Source: Planctomycetota bacterium (GTDB lineage: Bacteria; Planctomycetota; JAMOSO01). Taken from it: a DNA stretch of 53,849 nt. Location: contig JAMOSO010000023.1 in assembly GCA_027063065.1 (NCBI GenBank), positions 1-53,849 on the forward strand. The letters run 5' to 3'. Each line of letters starts with the position of its first letter. The stretch's first letter is position 1. Position numbers and translations under genes: made by a program. Of the stretch, positions 34,015-42,348 are shown in pieces. The notes beneath the pieces are model-generated. The model saw only the letters and a list, made by a program, of their open reading frames with translations, was not told the origin of the DNA and searched no databases.

Positions 34015-35827
34015 GCGTTTGTTAAAAATTTGTCGATTATTCCCAAAGGCACTACAATTTAGGGTTAAAATTTTAATGGTGGGTATGTTGTGTGTTGCTG
34101 CTGTAGAGTTAATAGGTGTTGGATCTATAGTACCTTTTATTATTTTAATTTCAAAACCAGAAAAAATGTTAAGCAATCAATGGTGCTTAGCTGTGTTTGA
34201 TTTTTTTAATATTACAACTACAGGTGAGGTGGTAGTATTTGCCAGTATTAGTTTTTTGGTGTTAATGTTTTTAGTAAATATTTTTAAAATGATTTTGCTG
34301 TATTTGGTGTCTTTGGTAGGCGGTGGCATAAGAGTGCATATATTTAATAGTCTGTTTAAATATTATATGTATCAAAATTATTTATATCATGCTCTGCATA
34401 ATAGCACGAATTTAAGAGAGAATATTTTAACTTTAGGTGCAAGGGTAACTATTTCTTTGCAATCTCAGTTTGATATTATTGTTAAGATATGTCTATCGAT
34501 GTTTATTGTCTTGGGTTTATTGGCAGTTAATCCAACTACTGTAATAGTGGCTAGTATTTTTTTTTGTACAGTTTATTATGTTGTGCAAATATATACCAAA
34601 AAACGTAGTCAAGAATATGGTGTTATTACGGCAAGAAGTTCATTAATTGTTAGTAAATCTATTCATGAAGGCTTAACTGGAATACAAGATATAAAACTAG
34701 CATCAAAAGAAGAGGTTTTTATTAATAAATTTAAAAATGCTTTGCAAGAATCATTATTGGCAAACATATTGGTTGTGTTATTTAAACAGATACCACGTTA
34801 TTTTGTTGAATGGATTATTTTATTGCTTTTTGTTTTATTTATTTTTGTTGAATATTCAAAGGGTTCTAATTTGCAAGAAATAATGCCTGTTTTGTCATTA
34901 TATGTATTGGCAGGTATGCGTATTTTGCCAAGTTTTCAAGATATATATGTTAAATTAACAACGATTAGAAATTTTGAAAGTGCTTTTTCAGATTTGGGTG
35001 AAGAGCTTTATGATGCGTTAAAGTTTAATCAAAATGATGATAATTTAGATAATATAATTCAGCAAAAAATAAAATTTAACTCTCAGATAAGCTTGCAAAA
35101 TATTGATTTTGCATACCCTGGTAATCAAGGTAAAAAAGTTTTAGATTCTATATCTATAACAATCCAAAAAAACACTTCAATTGGATTTGTTGGTCAAAGC
35201 GGATCGGGTAAGTCAACGGCTACATATTTATTGGCAGGTTTAATTGATTCCAATAATGGTTGTATTAAGATAGACGAAACAATACTGCGTAAGGATAATG
35301 TTAAGAATTGGCAAGCTCAGATAGGTTATGTGCCACAGATGATTTTTTTATCTGATTCATCAATACTAGAAAATATTGCCTTTGGAATTAGTCCAAATAA
35401 AATAAATTTACAAAAAGTGAAAGAGGCGGCAGAAAAAGCAGAGTTATTAGAGTTTGTAAATGAGTTGCCAGAAAAATTTGAAACTTTAGTTGGTGAAAGT
35501 GGGGTGCGTTTAAGCGGTGGTCAGCGTCAACGTATTGGTATTGCTAGGGCTTTATATCATAATCCAGAAGTTCTTGTTTTTGATGAGGCCACGTCTGCCT
35601 TAGATGGTGAAACGGAACAGGCAATTATGGATACAATGGAGCGTTTTAATAAAGAGAAAACTTTGATTTTGGTTGCACATAGATTTACTACAGTAAAAAG
35701 TTGTGATGTCATTTATTTCTTTGATAAGGGTAAGGTGGTTGATAGCGGAACGTATGAAGAAGTTTTAAGTAGAAATGCTAAATTACGCAGAATGGCTGGT
35801 CAAACTCAAGAGGACGAAAACAATTAA
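34001..35827 (+). CDS. ABC transporter, fused permease/ATPase (PglK/MsbA-like lipid-glycan flippase)
   Basis: A 608-residue half-transporter. The transmembrane domain (about 20-320) has six helices, and the ATPase domain (about 360-600) has Walker A GQSGSGKST (398-406), signature LSGGQRQR, Walker B VLVFDEATSALD and H-loop VAHRFTT. PglK-type proteins with this layout flip undecaprenyl-PP-linked oligosaccharides in protein-glycosylation and O-antigen loci. That fits the context, where no Wzx is seen. AAGG lies upstream of the ATG, which overlaps the GT gene. A T9 run occurs at 34557-34565 in a transmembrane segment. Confidence 0.92.
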   Translation: MSIFKRLLKICRLFPKALQFRVKILMVGMLCVAAVELIGVGSIVPFIILISKPEKMLSNQWCLAVFDFFNITTTGEVVVFASISFLVLMFLVNIFKMILLYLVSLVGGGIRVHIFNSLFKYYMYQNYLYHALHNSTNLRENILTLGARVTISLQSQFDIIVKICLSMFIVLGLLAVNPTTVIVASIFFCTVYYVVQIYTKKRSQEYGVITARSSLIVSKSIHEGLTGIQDIKLASKEEVFINKFKNALQESLLANILVVLFKQIPRYFVEWIILLLFVLFIFVEYSKGSNLQEIMPVLSLYVLAGMRILPSFQDIYVKLTTIRNFESAFSDLGEELYDALKFNQNDDNLDNIIQQKIKFNSQISLQNIDFAYPGNQGKKVLDSISITIQKNTSIGFVGQSGSGKSTATYLLAGLIDSNNGCIKIDETILRKDNVKNWQAQIGYVPQMIFLSDSSILENIAFGISPNKINLQKVKEAAEKAELLEFVNELPEKFETLVGESGVRLSGGQRQRIGIARALYHNPEVLVFDEATSALDGETEQAIMDTMERFNKEKTLILVAHRFTTVKSCDVIYFFDKGKVVDSGTYEEVLSRNAKLRRMAGQTQEDENN

Positions 35828-36820
35828 ATGGCTATTAAAGTTATGCTTATTGCCAATTATGATTTGTCTTTTTTAGCTAAGCAACTAAAGAGCAATCGAT
35901 GGCAGTGGGACGATATAAATTTTTCTATCGACTATGATAGTGATGTAAATGAAATCGCCGAATGCGATTTTTTGATAGTAATTAATTACCCTACCAAGCC
36001 AATTAAAATTAGGTGTCGTAAAGGAGGGGCATGGTTGTTTTCTCAAGAACCGCCTGATGTATCAAATAAATTTCATCAAAAGTCTTACCAGTATTTTGAT
36101 CGTGTTTACCAGTTTGATAAAGATTGTAAAATTAATTCTTATGGTTATCAAACAGCTTTGCCTTGGTTTGTTACTAAAAGTTATAATCAATTAATAAATT
36201 ATAATTTTGATGTGTCTATAAAAACAAAACGGTTAAGTTGGGTAACTTCTAATAAAAATAATTTTCAAGGTCATAGATTGCGTTTGGCATTTTTAGATAA
36301 ATTAAGAAAATCAGATGTTAATTTTGATTTGTTTGGTAGTGGTTTTGAATTGATTAGCAATAAAGAAGATGCTTTATTGCCATATAAATATTCAATTGCG
36401 GTTGAAAATGCATCAATTGATGATTATTGGACCGAAAAAATAGCCGATTGTTTTTTGTCTTATTGTATGCCTCTTTATTTTGGAGCTACAAATATTTGTA
36501 AATATTTTCCTGATGGTTCTTATGTTTGGATTGATATTACAAATCCTCAGCAAGCTATAAAAAAAATAAAACAAGTTATATACTCAGATTTATGGCTATC
36601 TAATTTAGAGGCTATAATTAAAGCTAGGGAGCTTGTTTTAAATAAATATCAAATGTTTCCACATATTGAATATTTAATTTCAAATAGTCAGGATATATGT
36701 AATAATAAAATAATCACTTATGATATTCCTAAGAATGTAAAGCCTGTAGGATTGGTAAAGACTTTAAAAAAAATAGGAGCTAAATTTAAATTATTTTTTA
36801 ATCGGGTTGTGCATGAGTAG
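35828..36820 (+). CDS. GT10-family (alpha-1,3/4-fucosyltransferase-like) glycosyltransferase
   Basis: A 330-residue protein with the GT10 donor-site block at residues 186-230: YKYSIAVENA, then DDYWTEKIADCF, then PLYFGATNICKYFPDGSYV. This is the alpha-1,3-fucosyltransferase pattern (F-x-FENS...DYVTEK...PVYYGA). The N-terminal half has an acceptor-type fold with WLFSQEPPD. The C-terminus ends in a basic amphipathic segment (VKTLKKIGAKFKLFFNRV), as in Helicobacter FucTs, for membrane attachment. GDP-fucose genes are not in the window, so the donor may be another GDP-sugar or come from elsewhere. Confidence 0.85.
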   Translation: MAIKVMLIANYDLSFLAKQLKSNRWQWDDINFSIDYDSDVNEIAECDFLIVINYPTKPIKIRCRKGGAWLFSQEPPDVSNKFHQKSYQYFDRVYQFDKDCKINSYGYQTALPWFVTKSYNQLINYNFDVSIKTKRLSWVTSNKNNFQGHRLRLAFLDKLRKSDVNFDLFGSGFELISNKEDALLPYKYSIAVENASIDDYWTEKIADCFLSYCMPLYFGATNICKYFPDGSYVWIDITNPQQAIKKIKQVIYSDLWLSNLEAIIKARELVLNKYQMFPHIEYLISNSQDICNNKIITYDIPKNVKPVGLVKTLKKIGAKFKLFFNRVVHE

Positions 36821-36998
36821 TAATAATTATTGTAAAATTGTAAAGCAACAACCATTTGTGAGTGATGGTATTTTAATAATAAATAGATTTAAAAATTGTC
36901 ATATAAGTCAAGAGTCTTTGTTGTTCTTGTTGGAAAGTTTACCATGGTATTCAATGCGTGGTATTTATAATCATAAAATAATAAAAAAATTAATATAG
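36813..36998 (+). CDS. Small ORF of unknown function or gene remnant
   Basis: A 61-residue frame starting MSSNNYCKIVKQQPF, overlapping the GT10 end by 8 nt. It has no recognised domain and no ribosome binding site beyond the coding sequence of GT10. It fills most of the 248-bp gap before neuB. It may be a real small gene, a remnant of a lost glycosylation gene, or chance; the ending in AT-rich lysine/isoleucine codons is not reassuring. The rest of the gap (36999-37068) holds nothing I can name apart from the neuB leader. Confidence 0.3.
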   Translation: MSSNNYCKIVKQQPFVSDGILIINRFKNCHISQESLLFLLESLPWYSMRGIYNHKIIKKLI

Positions 36999-37068
36999 TG
37001 CTTTGAAATGTATGTTAAAAAAATCGTAAATGATATTTTGTTTTTAAAAAATTTAAAAGAGTAGCAGT

Positions 37069-38073
37069 ATGAGCGTTGAAATTATCGCTGAAGTTGGACA
37101 AGCCCACGAAGGAAGCCTAGGTATTTTGCATTCTTATATTGATGCTTTGGCTCAAACTGGTGTTGATACTATTAAGTTTCAAACACATATAGCCGAGGCA
37201 GAAAGCAGTATTTACGAGCCTTTTAGAGTTAAGTTTTCTTATGTAGATAAGACTCGTTATGATTATTGGCAACGCATGGAGTTTAGTCTTACACAATGGC
37301 AAGGTATTAAACAGCATTGTCAAGATGTTGGATTAAAATTTTTAAGTTCACCATTTTCTAACAAGGCAGTAGATTTGTTGGAAAAACTAGATGTACAAAG
37401 ATATAAAATAGGCTCAGGTGAAACCAATAATCTTTTGATGTTAGATAAAATTGTAAAAACAGGTAAAGACATTATTGTCTCAACAGGTATGAGTAGTTTT
37501 TCTGAAATTGACAAAACATTGTCATATCTTAATGATTTTGGAAATCAAGTTAGTATTATGCAATGCACAACAAAATATCCAACTGAGCCAGAAGACATAG
37601 GTTTAAATGTGATAGGAGAATTGCAAAAAAGATATAATTTACCTGTTGGTTTTTCAGATCATTCTGGCAAAATTTTTGCTTCTTTAGCAGCAGTATCTTT
37701 AGGTGCCGATATTATAGAGGTACATAGTGTTTTTGATAAACAAATGTTTGGTCCCGATAGTAAATCATCGTTAACTATGTCTGATATTAAGCAATTAGTT
37801 GATGGGGTTAGATTTATAGAAGCGAGTTTATCATCTAAAGTTGATAAGGGTGATAATACTGGTTTTGCTGATTTAAAACACATTTTTGAAAAAACTTTGG
37901 CGATTAATAAAAACAAACAAATGGGGCAGTTGATAGAACTTGATGATTTAGAAGCTAAAAAACCAGCCAATAAGGGCATTAGCGCTAGTGATTATAAGAT
38001 GGTTGTAGGTAAAAAATTAAATTGTAATTTAAACCAATGGGATTTTATAACGGGGGATATGTTTGATGACTAA
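37069..38073 (+). CDS. neuB: N-acetylneuraminate (nonulosonate) synthase, NeuB family
   Basis: NeuB condenses PEP with an N-acetylmannosamine-type sugar to make a nine-carbon nonulosonic acid. The 334-residue protein has the barrel (IIAEVGQAHEGSLG, TIKFQTH, LSSPFSNKAVDLLE, YKIGSGETNN, STGMSS, QCTTKYPT, VGFSDHSG, IIEVHSVFDK) and a C-terminal SAF/antifreeze-like domain (about 275-330: ANKGISASDY). Neu5Ac, legionaminate and pseudaminate synthases share this fold. Pairing with a NeuC-type epimerase argues against pseudaminate. It is followed by neuC and neuA in overlapping order. Confidence 0.93.
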   Translation: MSVEIIAEVGQAHEGSLGILHSYIDALAQTGVDTIKFQTHIAEAESSIYEPFRVKFSYVDKTRYDYWQRMEFSLTQWQGIKQHCQDVGLKFLSSPFSNKAVDLLEKLDVQRYKIGSGETNNLLMLDKIVKTGKDIIVSTGMSSFSEIDKTLSYLNDFGNQVSIMQCTTKYPTEPEDIGLNVIGELQKRYNLPVGFSDHSGKIFASLAAVSLGADIIEVHSVFDKQMFGPDSKSSLTMSDIKQLVDGVRFIEASLSSKVDKGDNTGFADLKHIFEKTLAINKNKQMGQLIELDDLEAKKPANKGISASDYKMVVGKKLNCNLNQWDFITGDMFDD

Positions 38074-39223
38074 AAAGAAAGTTTGTGTTGTAGTAACAGC
38101 GCGACCTAGTTATTCGCGTATAAAAACGGCTCTTTTAGCCATAAAAAGCCACCCTAATTTAGAATTACAATTAGTTGTTGCAGGTTCGGCATTATTGGAT
38201 AGATATGGCGATGCAAGTAAGGTCATAGAGGCGGATGGATTTACGATTATCGAACGCGTTTATAATGTGTTGGAAGGTGAAAATCCTACAATAATGTCTA
38301 AGACTACGGGTATTGCTTTGATGGAATTATCAACGACATTTTATAATTTAAAACCAGATATGGTAGTTAGTATTGCCGATAGATTTGAAACTATAGCTAC
38401 TTCCATTGCTGCGGCATATCAGAATATCCCGCTTGTACATATTCAAGGCGGTGAAGTAACAGGAAATATAGATGAAAAAGTTCGCCATGCAAATACTAAA
38501 TTGGCAGATTTGCATTTGGTAGCTTCTGAAGATGCTTATAACAGGGTCTTAAAAATGGGTGAATATAAAAGTAGCATTATTAATACGGGTTGTCCATCTA
38601 TTGACTTAGCCAAAGATATTTTAAATGAGGATTCATCACAGTTTAACCCTTTTGATTGTTATCACGGTGTGGGTAAAATTAAAAATTGGCAGGATGGTTA
38701 TCTGGTTGGATTACAACATCCTGTTACAACGGAATTTGGTAAATCACGAGAACATATTGTGCATACATTGCAGGCGATAAAAGATTTGGATATACCAACT
38801 TTTTGGTTTTGGCCTAATGTAGATGCTGGTGCCGATGGTACATCAAAGGGGATTCGCGTGTTTAGAGAAGAAGAAAAACCAGATAATATTTATTTTTATA
38901 AAAATATGCAGCCGTTAGATTTTTTGCGTTTAATTAAAAATGCTAAATGTTTGGTTGGTAATTCTAGTGTAGGAATCAGAGAAAGTTCATTTTTGGGTGT
39001 ACCTGTTGTTAATATCGGCAGTAGGCAATCGGGCAGGTTGCGAGGTAAAAACGTTATGGATTGTGGGTATGATATTGCAGAGATTAAAAATAGTATTAAG
39101 CAACAGTTAAAGCATAAAAGTTATGAGTCTCAACATATATATGGCAATGGAATGGCTGGGCAAAAAATAGCTGAAGAATTAGCAAGATTTGAAGGACAAT
39201 CACATAAGGTTATAACTTATTAA
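38066..39223 (+). CDS. neuC: Hydrolysing UDP-HexNAc 2-epimerase, NeuC/LegG type
   Basis: A 385-residue GT-B-fold enzyme that turns UDP-GlcNAc (or a UDP-diacetamido-dideoxy relative) into free ManNAc (or its relative) for NeuB. Motifs: VCVVVTARPSYSRIKTAL at the start, VSIADRFETIATSIAA, VHIQGGEVTGNIDEKVRHA and CLVGNSSVGIRESSFLGVPVVNIG. GGGGGA lies upstream of the ATG at 38066, which overlaps neuB by 8 nt. Its stop overlaps the neuA start. The absence of an aminotransferase and acetyltransferase from the locus favours a Neu5Ac route over legionaminate, but those genes could be elsewhere. Confidence 0.92.
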   Translation: MTKKKVCVVVTARPSYSRIKTALLAIKSHPNLELQLVVAGSALLDRYGDASKVIEADGFTIIERVYNVLEGENPTIMSKTTGIALMELSTTFYNLKPDMVVSIADRFETIATSIAAAYQNIPLVHIQGGEVTGNIDEKVRHANTKLADLHLVASEDAYNRVLKMGEYKSSIINTGCPSIDLAKDILNEDSSQFNPFDCYHGVGKIKNWQDGYLVGLQHPVTTEFGKSREHIVHTLQAIKDLDIPTFWFWPNVDAGADGTSKGIRVFREEEKPDNIYFYKNMQPLDFLRLIKNAKCLVGNSSVGIRESSFLGVPVVNIGSRQSGRLRGKNVMDCGYDIAEIKNSIKQQLKHKSYESQHIYGNGMAGQKIAEELARFEGQSHKVITY

Positions 39224-39921
39224 TGAAAATTTTAACTATAATACCAGCACGAGGAGGTTCTCAGGGGGTTAAAGATAAAAACATTATTGATGTATGCGGT
39301 AAGCCATTGATTGCTTATTCTATTGAACAAGCCAATATGTTAAAAGAAGCTGGCTTAGTTGATACGGTAATTGTATCAACAGATTCTAAAAAAATAGCTA
39401 ATGTATCAAAGGATTACGGTGCAGAAGTACCTTTTTTACGTCCTGATGAATTGTCTTCTAATACTGCTAAATCAATCGATTTTTATTTGCACGCATTAGA
39501 TTTTTATGCCAGTCAAAATATATATTTTGATGCTGTGTTATTATTGCAACCAACATCGCCACAAAGAAATTTTAATATTTTAAAAGATAGCATTAATATT
39601 TTTACCAGTGGTAAAGCCGATAGTTTATTAAGCGTATATCGTGAAGAATATATTAACGATTTAGTAATGTATCGAGGGGATGAAAAGTCTAAATGTTTGA
39701 CCCCAGTAAATATTAATCATAATAAAGGGGTTCGTCGTCAAAATCATGGTTCTATTTTTGTTCGTAACGGTTCAATTTATTTAACTAACACAAGTTATAT
39801 TTTAGATAAAAAAATGATTATATGCGATAATCCTTTATTTGTAGAAATGAAAAAAAGTGATTCTATTAATATTGATACTTATGAGGATTTAACTTTGTTA
39901 AGGAAAGTATTATGCGTATAG
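39223..39921 (+). CDS. neuA: Acylneuraminate cytidylyltransferase (CMP-nonulosonate synthetase)
   Basis: NeuA activates the nonulosonic acid with CTP. The 232-residue protein shows the nucleotidyltransferase start LTIIPARGGSQGVKDKNI, GKPLIAYSI, VIVSTDSKKIA, AEVPFLRPDELS, LLLQPTSPQRN and the C-terminal SINIDTYEDL. Its start shares one base with the neuC stop, and its end overlaps the next gene by 10 nt, completing a neuB-neuC-neuA unit. Confidence 0.93.
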   Translation: MKILTIIPARGGSQGVKDKNIIDVCGKPLIAYSIEQANMLKEAGLVDTVIVSTDSKKIANVSKDYGAEVPFLRPDELSSNTAKSIDFYLHALDFYASQNIYFDAVLLLQPTSPQRNFNILKDSINIFTSGKADSLLSVYREEYINDLVMYRGDEKSKCLTPVNINHNKGVRRQNHGSIFVRNGSIYLTNTSYILDKKMIICDNPLFVEMKKSDSINIDTYEDLTLLRKVLCV

Positions 39922-40847
39922 GCGTATTGGAGTCTGAAGGTTATTCTTCAAAAGCTATAGATGTTTACTCTAAATTTGCAAAGATAGATTTTTTTAAAAA
40001 CGGTAATATTATTGATTTTATTGCCGACAAGGATGTCTTGGTCGTAAGACTAAAATATAAGTTAGATTCCAAAGTTTTGTTTTGTGCTAAAAATTTAAAA
40101 TTTATTTGTTCTCCAACGACAGGCCTAAATCATATTGATTTAGATTATACATCTGCCAATAAAATTGAGGTAATATCTTTAAAAAATGAAATAGCTTTTT
40201 TAAATACGATAAGAGCTACTCCAGAGCATAGTTTTGGTTTGTTGCTGTCATTGTTAAGAAATTATAAAAAAGCTTTTTTAAATACAGAAAACACTAATTG
40301 GGATAGAAATTTATATATAGGTACAGAATTGTATGCTAAAAAAGTTGCCATTGTAGGATTGGGTCGGGTCGGTAGTTTGTTGGCCAATTACTGTAGTGCT
40401 TTTGGGGCTAAGGTTAAATATTTTGATATTGATGCAAAAAAAACAAGTGCGGTTGCAACGCGTACTCCAAATTTGCAACAACTATTACATAACGCAGAAA
40501 TTGTATTTTTAACAGTTTCTTATAGCAGGAATAATCATCAATTTTTTAATGCAGAGATGATAGATTGTTTAGAAAATTGTTATTTTATCAATACTGCCAG
40601 GGCTGAATTGTTAGACGAAGAATATTTACTTGCAAAAGCTAAAAATAATTTTTTTGCGGGATTGGCTATTGATGTAATACAAGATGAAACTAATGAAAAT
40701 AACAGGTTAAAAGATTTTTTAGAATTAACTAAGAAAAATAATATTATAATTACTCCTCATATAGCAGGTGCAACATGGGAGTCAATGCGTAGAACAGAAG
40801 AATTTATAGCAGACAAATTAAATCAAAGGTTAAGGAGCTGTATATGA
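39912..40847 (+). CDS. NAD-dependent D-2-hydroxyacid dehydrogenase family protein
   Basis: A 311-residue dehydrogenase. The substrate domain (1-105 and 280-311) flanks the NAD domain, with VAIVGLGRVGS as GxGxxG and the acidic residue after strand 2 in KYFDID, which fits NAD use. The catalytic triad looks intact: R in NTARAELL, E in the IQDET segment, and H in TPHIAGAT. The closest well-known relatives are phosphoglycerate and glycerate dehydrogenases. Its place between neuA and a sulfotransferase suggests it makes or consumes a hydroxyacid used as a glycan substituent. AAGGAAAG precedes the ATG. Confidence 0.85.
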   Translation: MRIGVLESEGYSSKAIDVYSKFAKIDFFKNGNIIDFIADKDVLVVRLKYKLDSKVLFCAKNLKFICSPTTGLNHIDLDYTSANKIEVISLKNEIAFLNTIRATPEHSFGLLLSLLRNYKKAFLNTENTNWDRNLYIGTELYAKKVAIVGLGRVGSLLANYCSAFGAKVKYFDIDAKKTSAVATRTPNLQQLLHNAEIVFLTVSYSRNNHQFFNAEMIDCLENCYFINTARAELLDEEYLLAKAKNNFFAGLAIDVIQDETNENNRLKDFLELTKKNNIIITPHIAGATWESMRRTEEFIADKLNQRLRSCI

Positions 40848-41578
40848 TTGCTGTATATGGTAAGGTTAAAAGAAAAATACAAGAAAATTATTTTCCATTA
40901 GTTCAAGATGGTAATTCTTATCATGTGCGTTCTAAAAAGTTAATTAAGTCTTTTACATCGGACGATAATTTCCCATATTTGGTTAGTTTTCCAAGAACTG
41001 GCAGTCATTGGCTAAGGCAGTTAATGGAAATAGTGTTCGAAATCCCGTCATTAACCAGAATATTTTTTGAACCCAAAACGGATAAATTTACCTGTTATCA
41101 TGTACATGATGTTGGTTTAAACGAAAAAGCTAAAAGAGTGATTTATTTATACAGAAATCCAGTGGATACTATTTACTCGACCATGCAGTATCATAAAGAA
41201 GATATGAACGATAAAGTTAGGATTTCTTATTATACAGCATTATACGGTCAACATCTGGCAAAATGGTTAATCTTAGAGGACTTTTCAGAAGATAAATTAA
41301 TATTAACTTATGAGGGTTTAAAAGATGATATTTTTGGGCAATTCAAAAAGATAGCTAGTTTTTTAAATTTAAAAAGTGATGAAAGTAGGATAAAATTAGC
41401 ACAACAGAAGGTTTCAAAAAAATCACTTAGTGGGAAGGGTCTTTCTGATAAGCAAATTGTTAATATTTCTGAGGAGTACCAACAAATGAAAGAAGATTTT
41501 GTGGATAAATATTCCGATTTTATTTTGGAGCTTACTTTGGCTCAACATCCAGATATGATAAATATGGGGTTTAAATGA
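40844..41578 (+). CDS. PAPS-dependent sulfotransferase domain protein
   Basis: A 244-residue cytosolic-type sulfotransferase. The 5'-phosphosulfate loop is SFPRTGSHWL (48-57, equivalent to TYPKSGTTW), and the 3'-phosphate site is YRNPVDTIYS (103-112), with R104 and S112 as the expected contacts. VIYLYRNPVDT and the later LTYEGLKDD segment, followed by a helix with FLNLK, follow the Sulfotransfer_1 layout. It probably sulfates a sugar hydroxyl. AGGAG precedes the start; it overlaps the neighbours on both sides by 4 nt. No PAPS-synthesis genes are in the window. Confidence 0.87.
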   Translation: MIAVYGKVKRKIQENYFPLVQDGNSYHVRSKKLIKSFTSDDNFPYLVSFPRTGSHWLRQLMEIVFEIPSLTRIFFEPKTDKFTCYHVHDVGLNEKAKRVIYLYRNPVDTIYSTMQYHKEDMNDKVRISYYTALYGQHLAKWLILEDFSEDKLILTYEGLKDDIFGQFKKIASFLNLKSDESRIKLAQQKVSKKSLSGKGLSDKQIVNISEEYQQMKEDFVDKYSDFILELTLAQHPDMINMGFK

Positions 41579-42348
41579 AAGTTGTTATTTTAGCTGGTGG
41601 TTTTGGTACACGATTAAGCGAAGAAACTTCTACGGTACCAAAACCAATGGTTGAAATTGGTGGTAAGCCTATTATTTGGCATATTATGAAAAGTTATAGC
41701 ATATATGGCTTTAACGAGTTTATTATCTTGTTAGGTTATAAGGGCTATATGATTAAAGAATATTTTGCTAATTATTTTTTACATCAAAGCGATGTTACTA
41801 TAGATTTAGCTAATAATAATATGCAGGTGCATGACAATAGTAGTGAACCTTGGAAGGTTACTCTTTTAGAAACAGGTATCGATACTCAAACTGGTGGACG
41901 CATTTTAAAGGCAAAACCATATATAGGCGAAGAAAGTTTTATGCTTACTTATGGGGATGGTGTTTCAGATATTAATATTGTTGAGTTAATTAAATTTCAT
42001 AAAGCGCATGGAAAAATTGCTACGGTTAGTTCTATACAGCCAGATGGTAGATTTGGCACGATTTCTGCGAAAGACGGAGGTAGAATTGAATCTTTTAAAG
42101 AAAAACCAGTGGAAACTAATTTTTGGATCAATGCTGGTTTTTTTGTGTGCCATCCACAAATTTTTGATTATTTTGACAATTCTGATCAGCTTGTATTTGA
42201 AAAATCACCCATAGAAAATCTGGTTAAAGATGGTGAACTTTTTGCTTATAAACATACAGGTTTTTGGAAATGTATGGATACACTTAGAGATAAAACCAGT
42301 TTATGTGCTTTATGGGATTCAGGTAAAGCGCCGTGGAAAAAATGGTAA
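41575..42348 (+). CDS. rfbF: Glucose-1-phosphate cytidylyltransferase
   Basis: RfbF/DdhA makes CDP-glucose from glucose-1-phosphate and CTP, the entry to CDP-3,6-dideoxy and CDP-6-deoxy sugars. The 257-residue protein shows VILAGGFGTRLSEET, VPKPMVEIGGKPIIWHIM, the YGFNEFIILLGYKG segment, LTYGDGVSDI, GRFG, WINAGFFV and FWKCMDTLRDK, all characteristic of RfbF rather than the RmlA/UGPase branches. Its ATG overlaps the sulfotransferase stop as ATGA, and its end overlaps rfbG by 7 nt. Confidence 0.96.
   Translation: MKVVILAGGFGTRLSEETSTVPKPMVEIGGKPIIWHIMKSYSIYGFNEFIILLGYKGYMIKEYFANYFLHQSDVTIDLANNNMQVHDNSSEPWKVTLLETGIDTQTGGRILKAKPYIGEESFMLTYGDGVSDINIVELIKFHKAHGKIATVSSIQPDGRFGTISAKDGGRIESFKEKPVETNFWINAGFFVCHPQIFDYFDNSDQLVFEKSPIENLVKDGELFAYKHTGFWKCMDTLRDKTSLCALWDSGKAPWKKW

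Noticed and set aside
37069-39921. Pseudaminic acid pathway
   Set aside because: A NeuC-type hydrolysing epimerase is present and PseB/C/H/G-like genes are not; Neu5Ac or legionaminate fits better.
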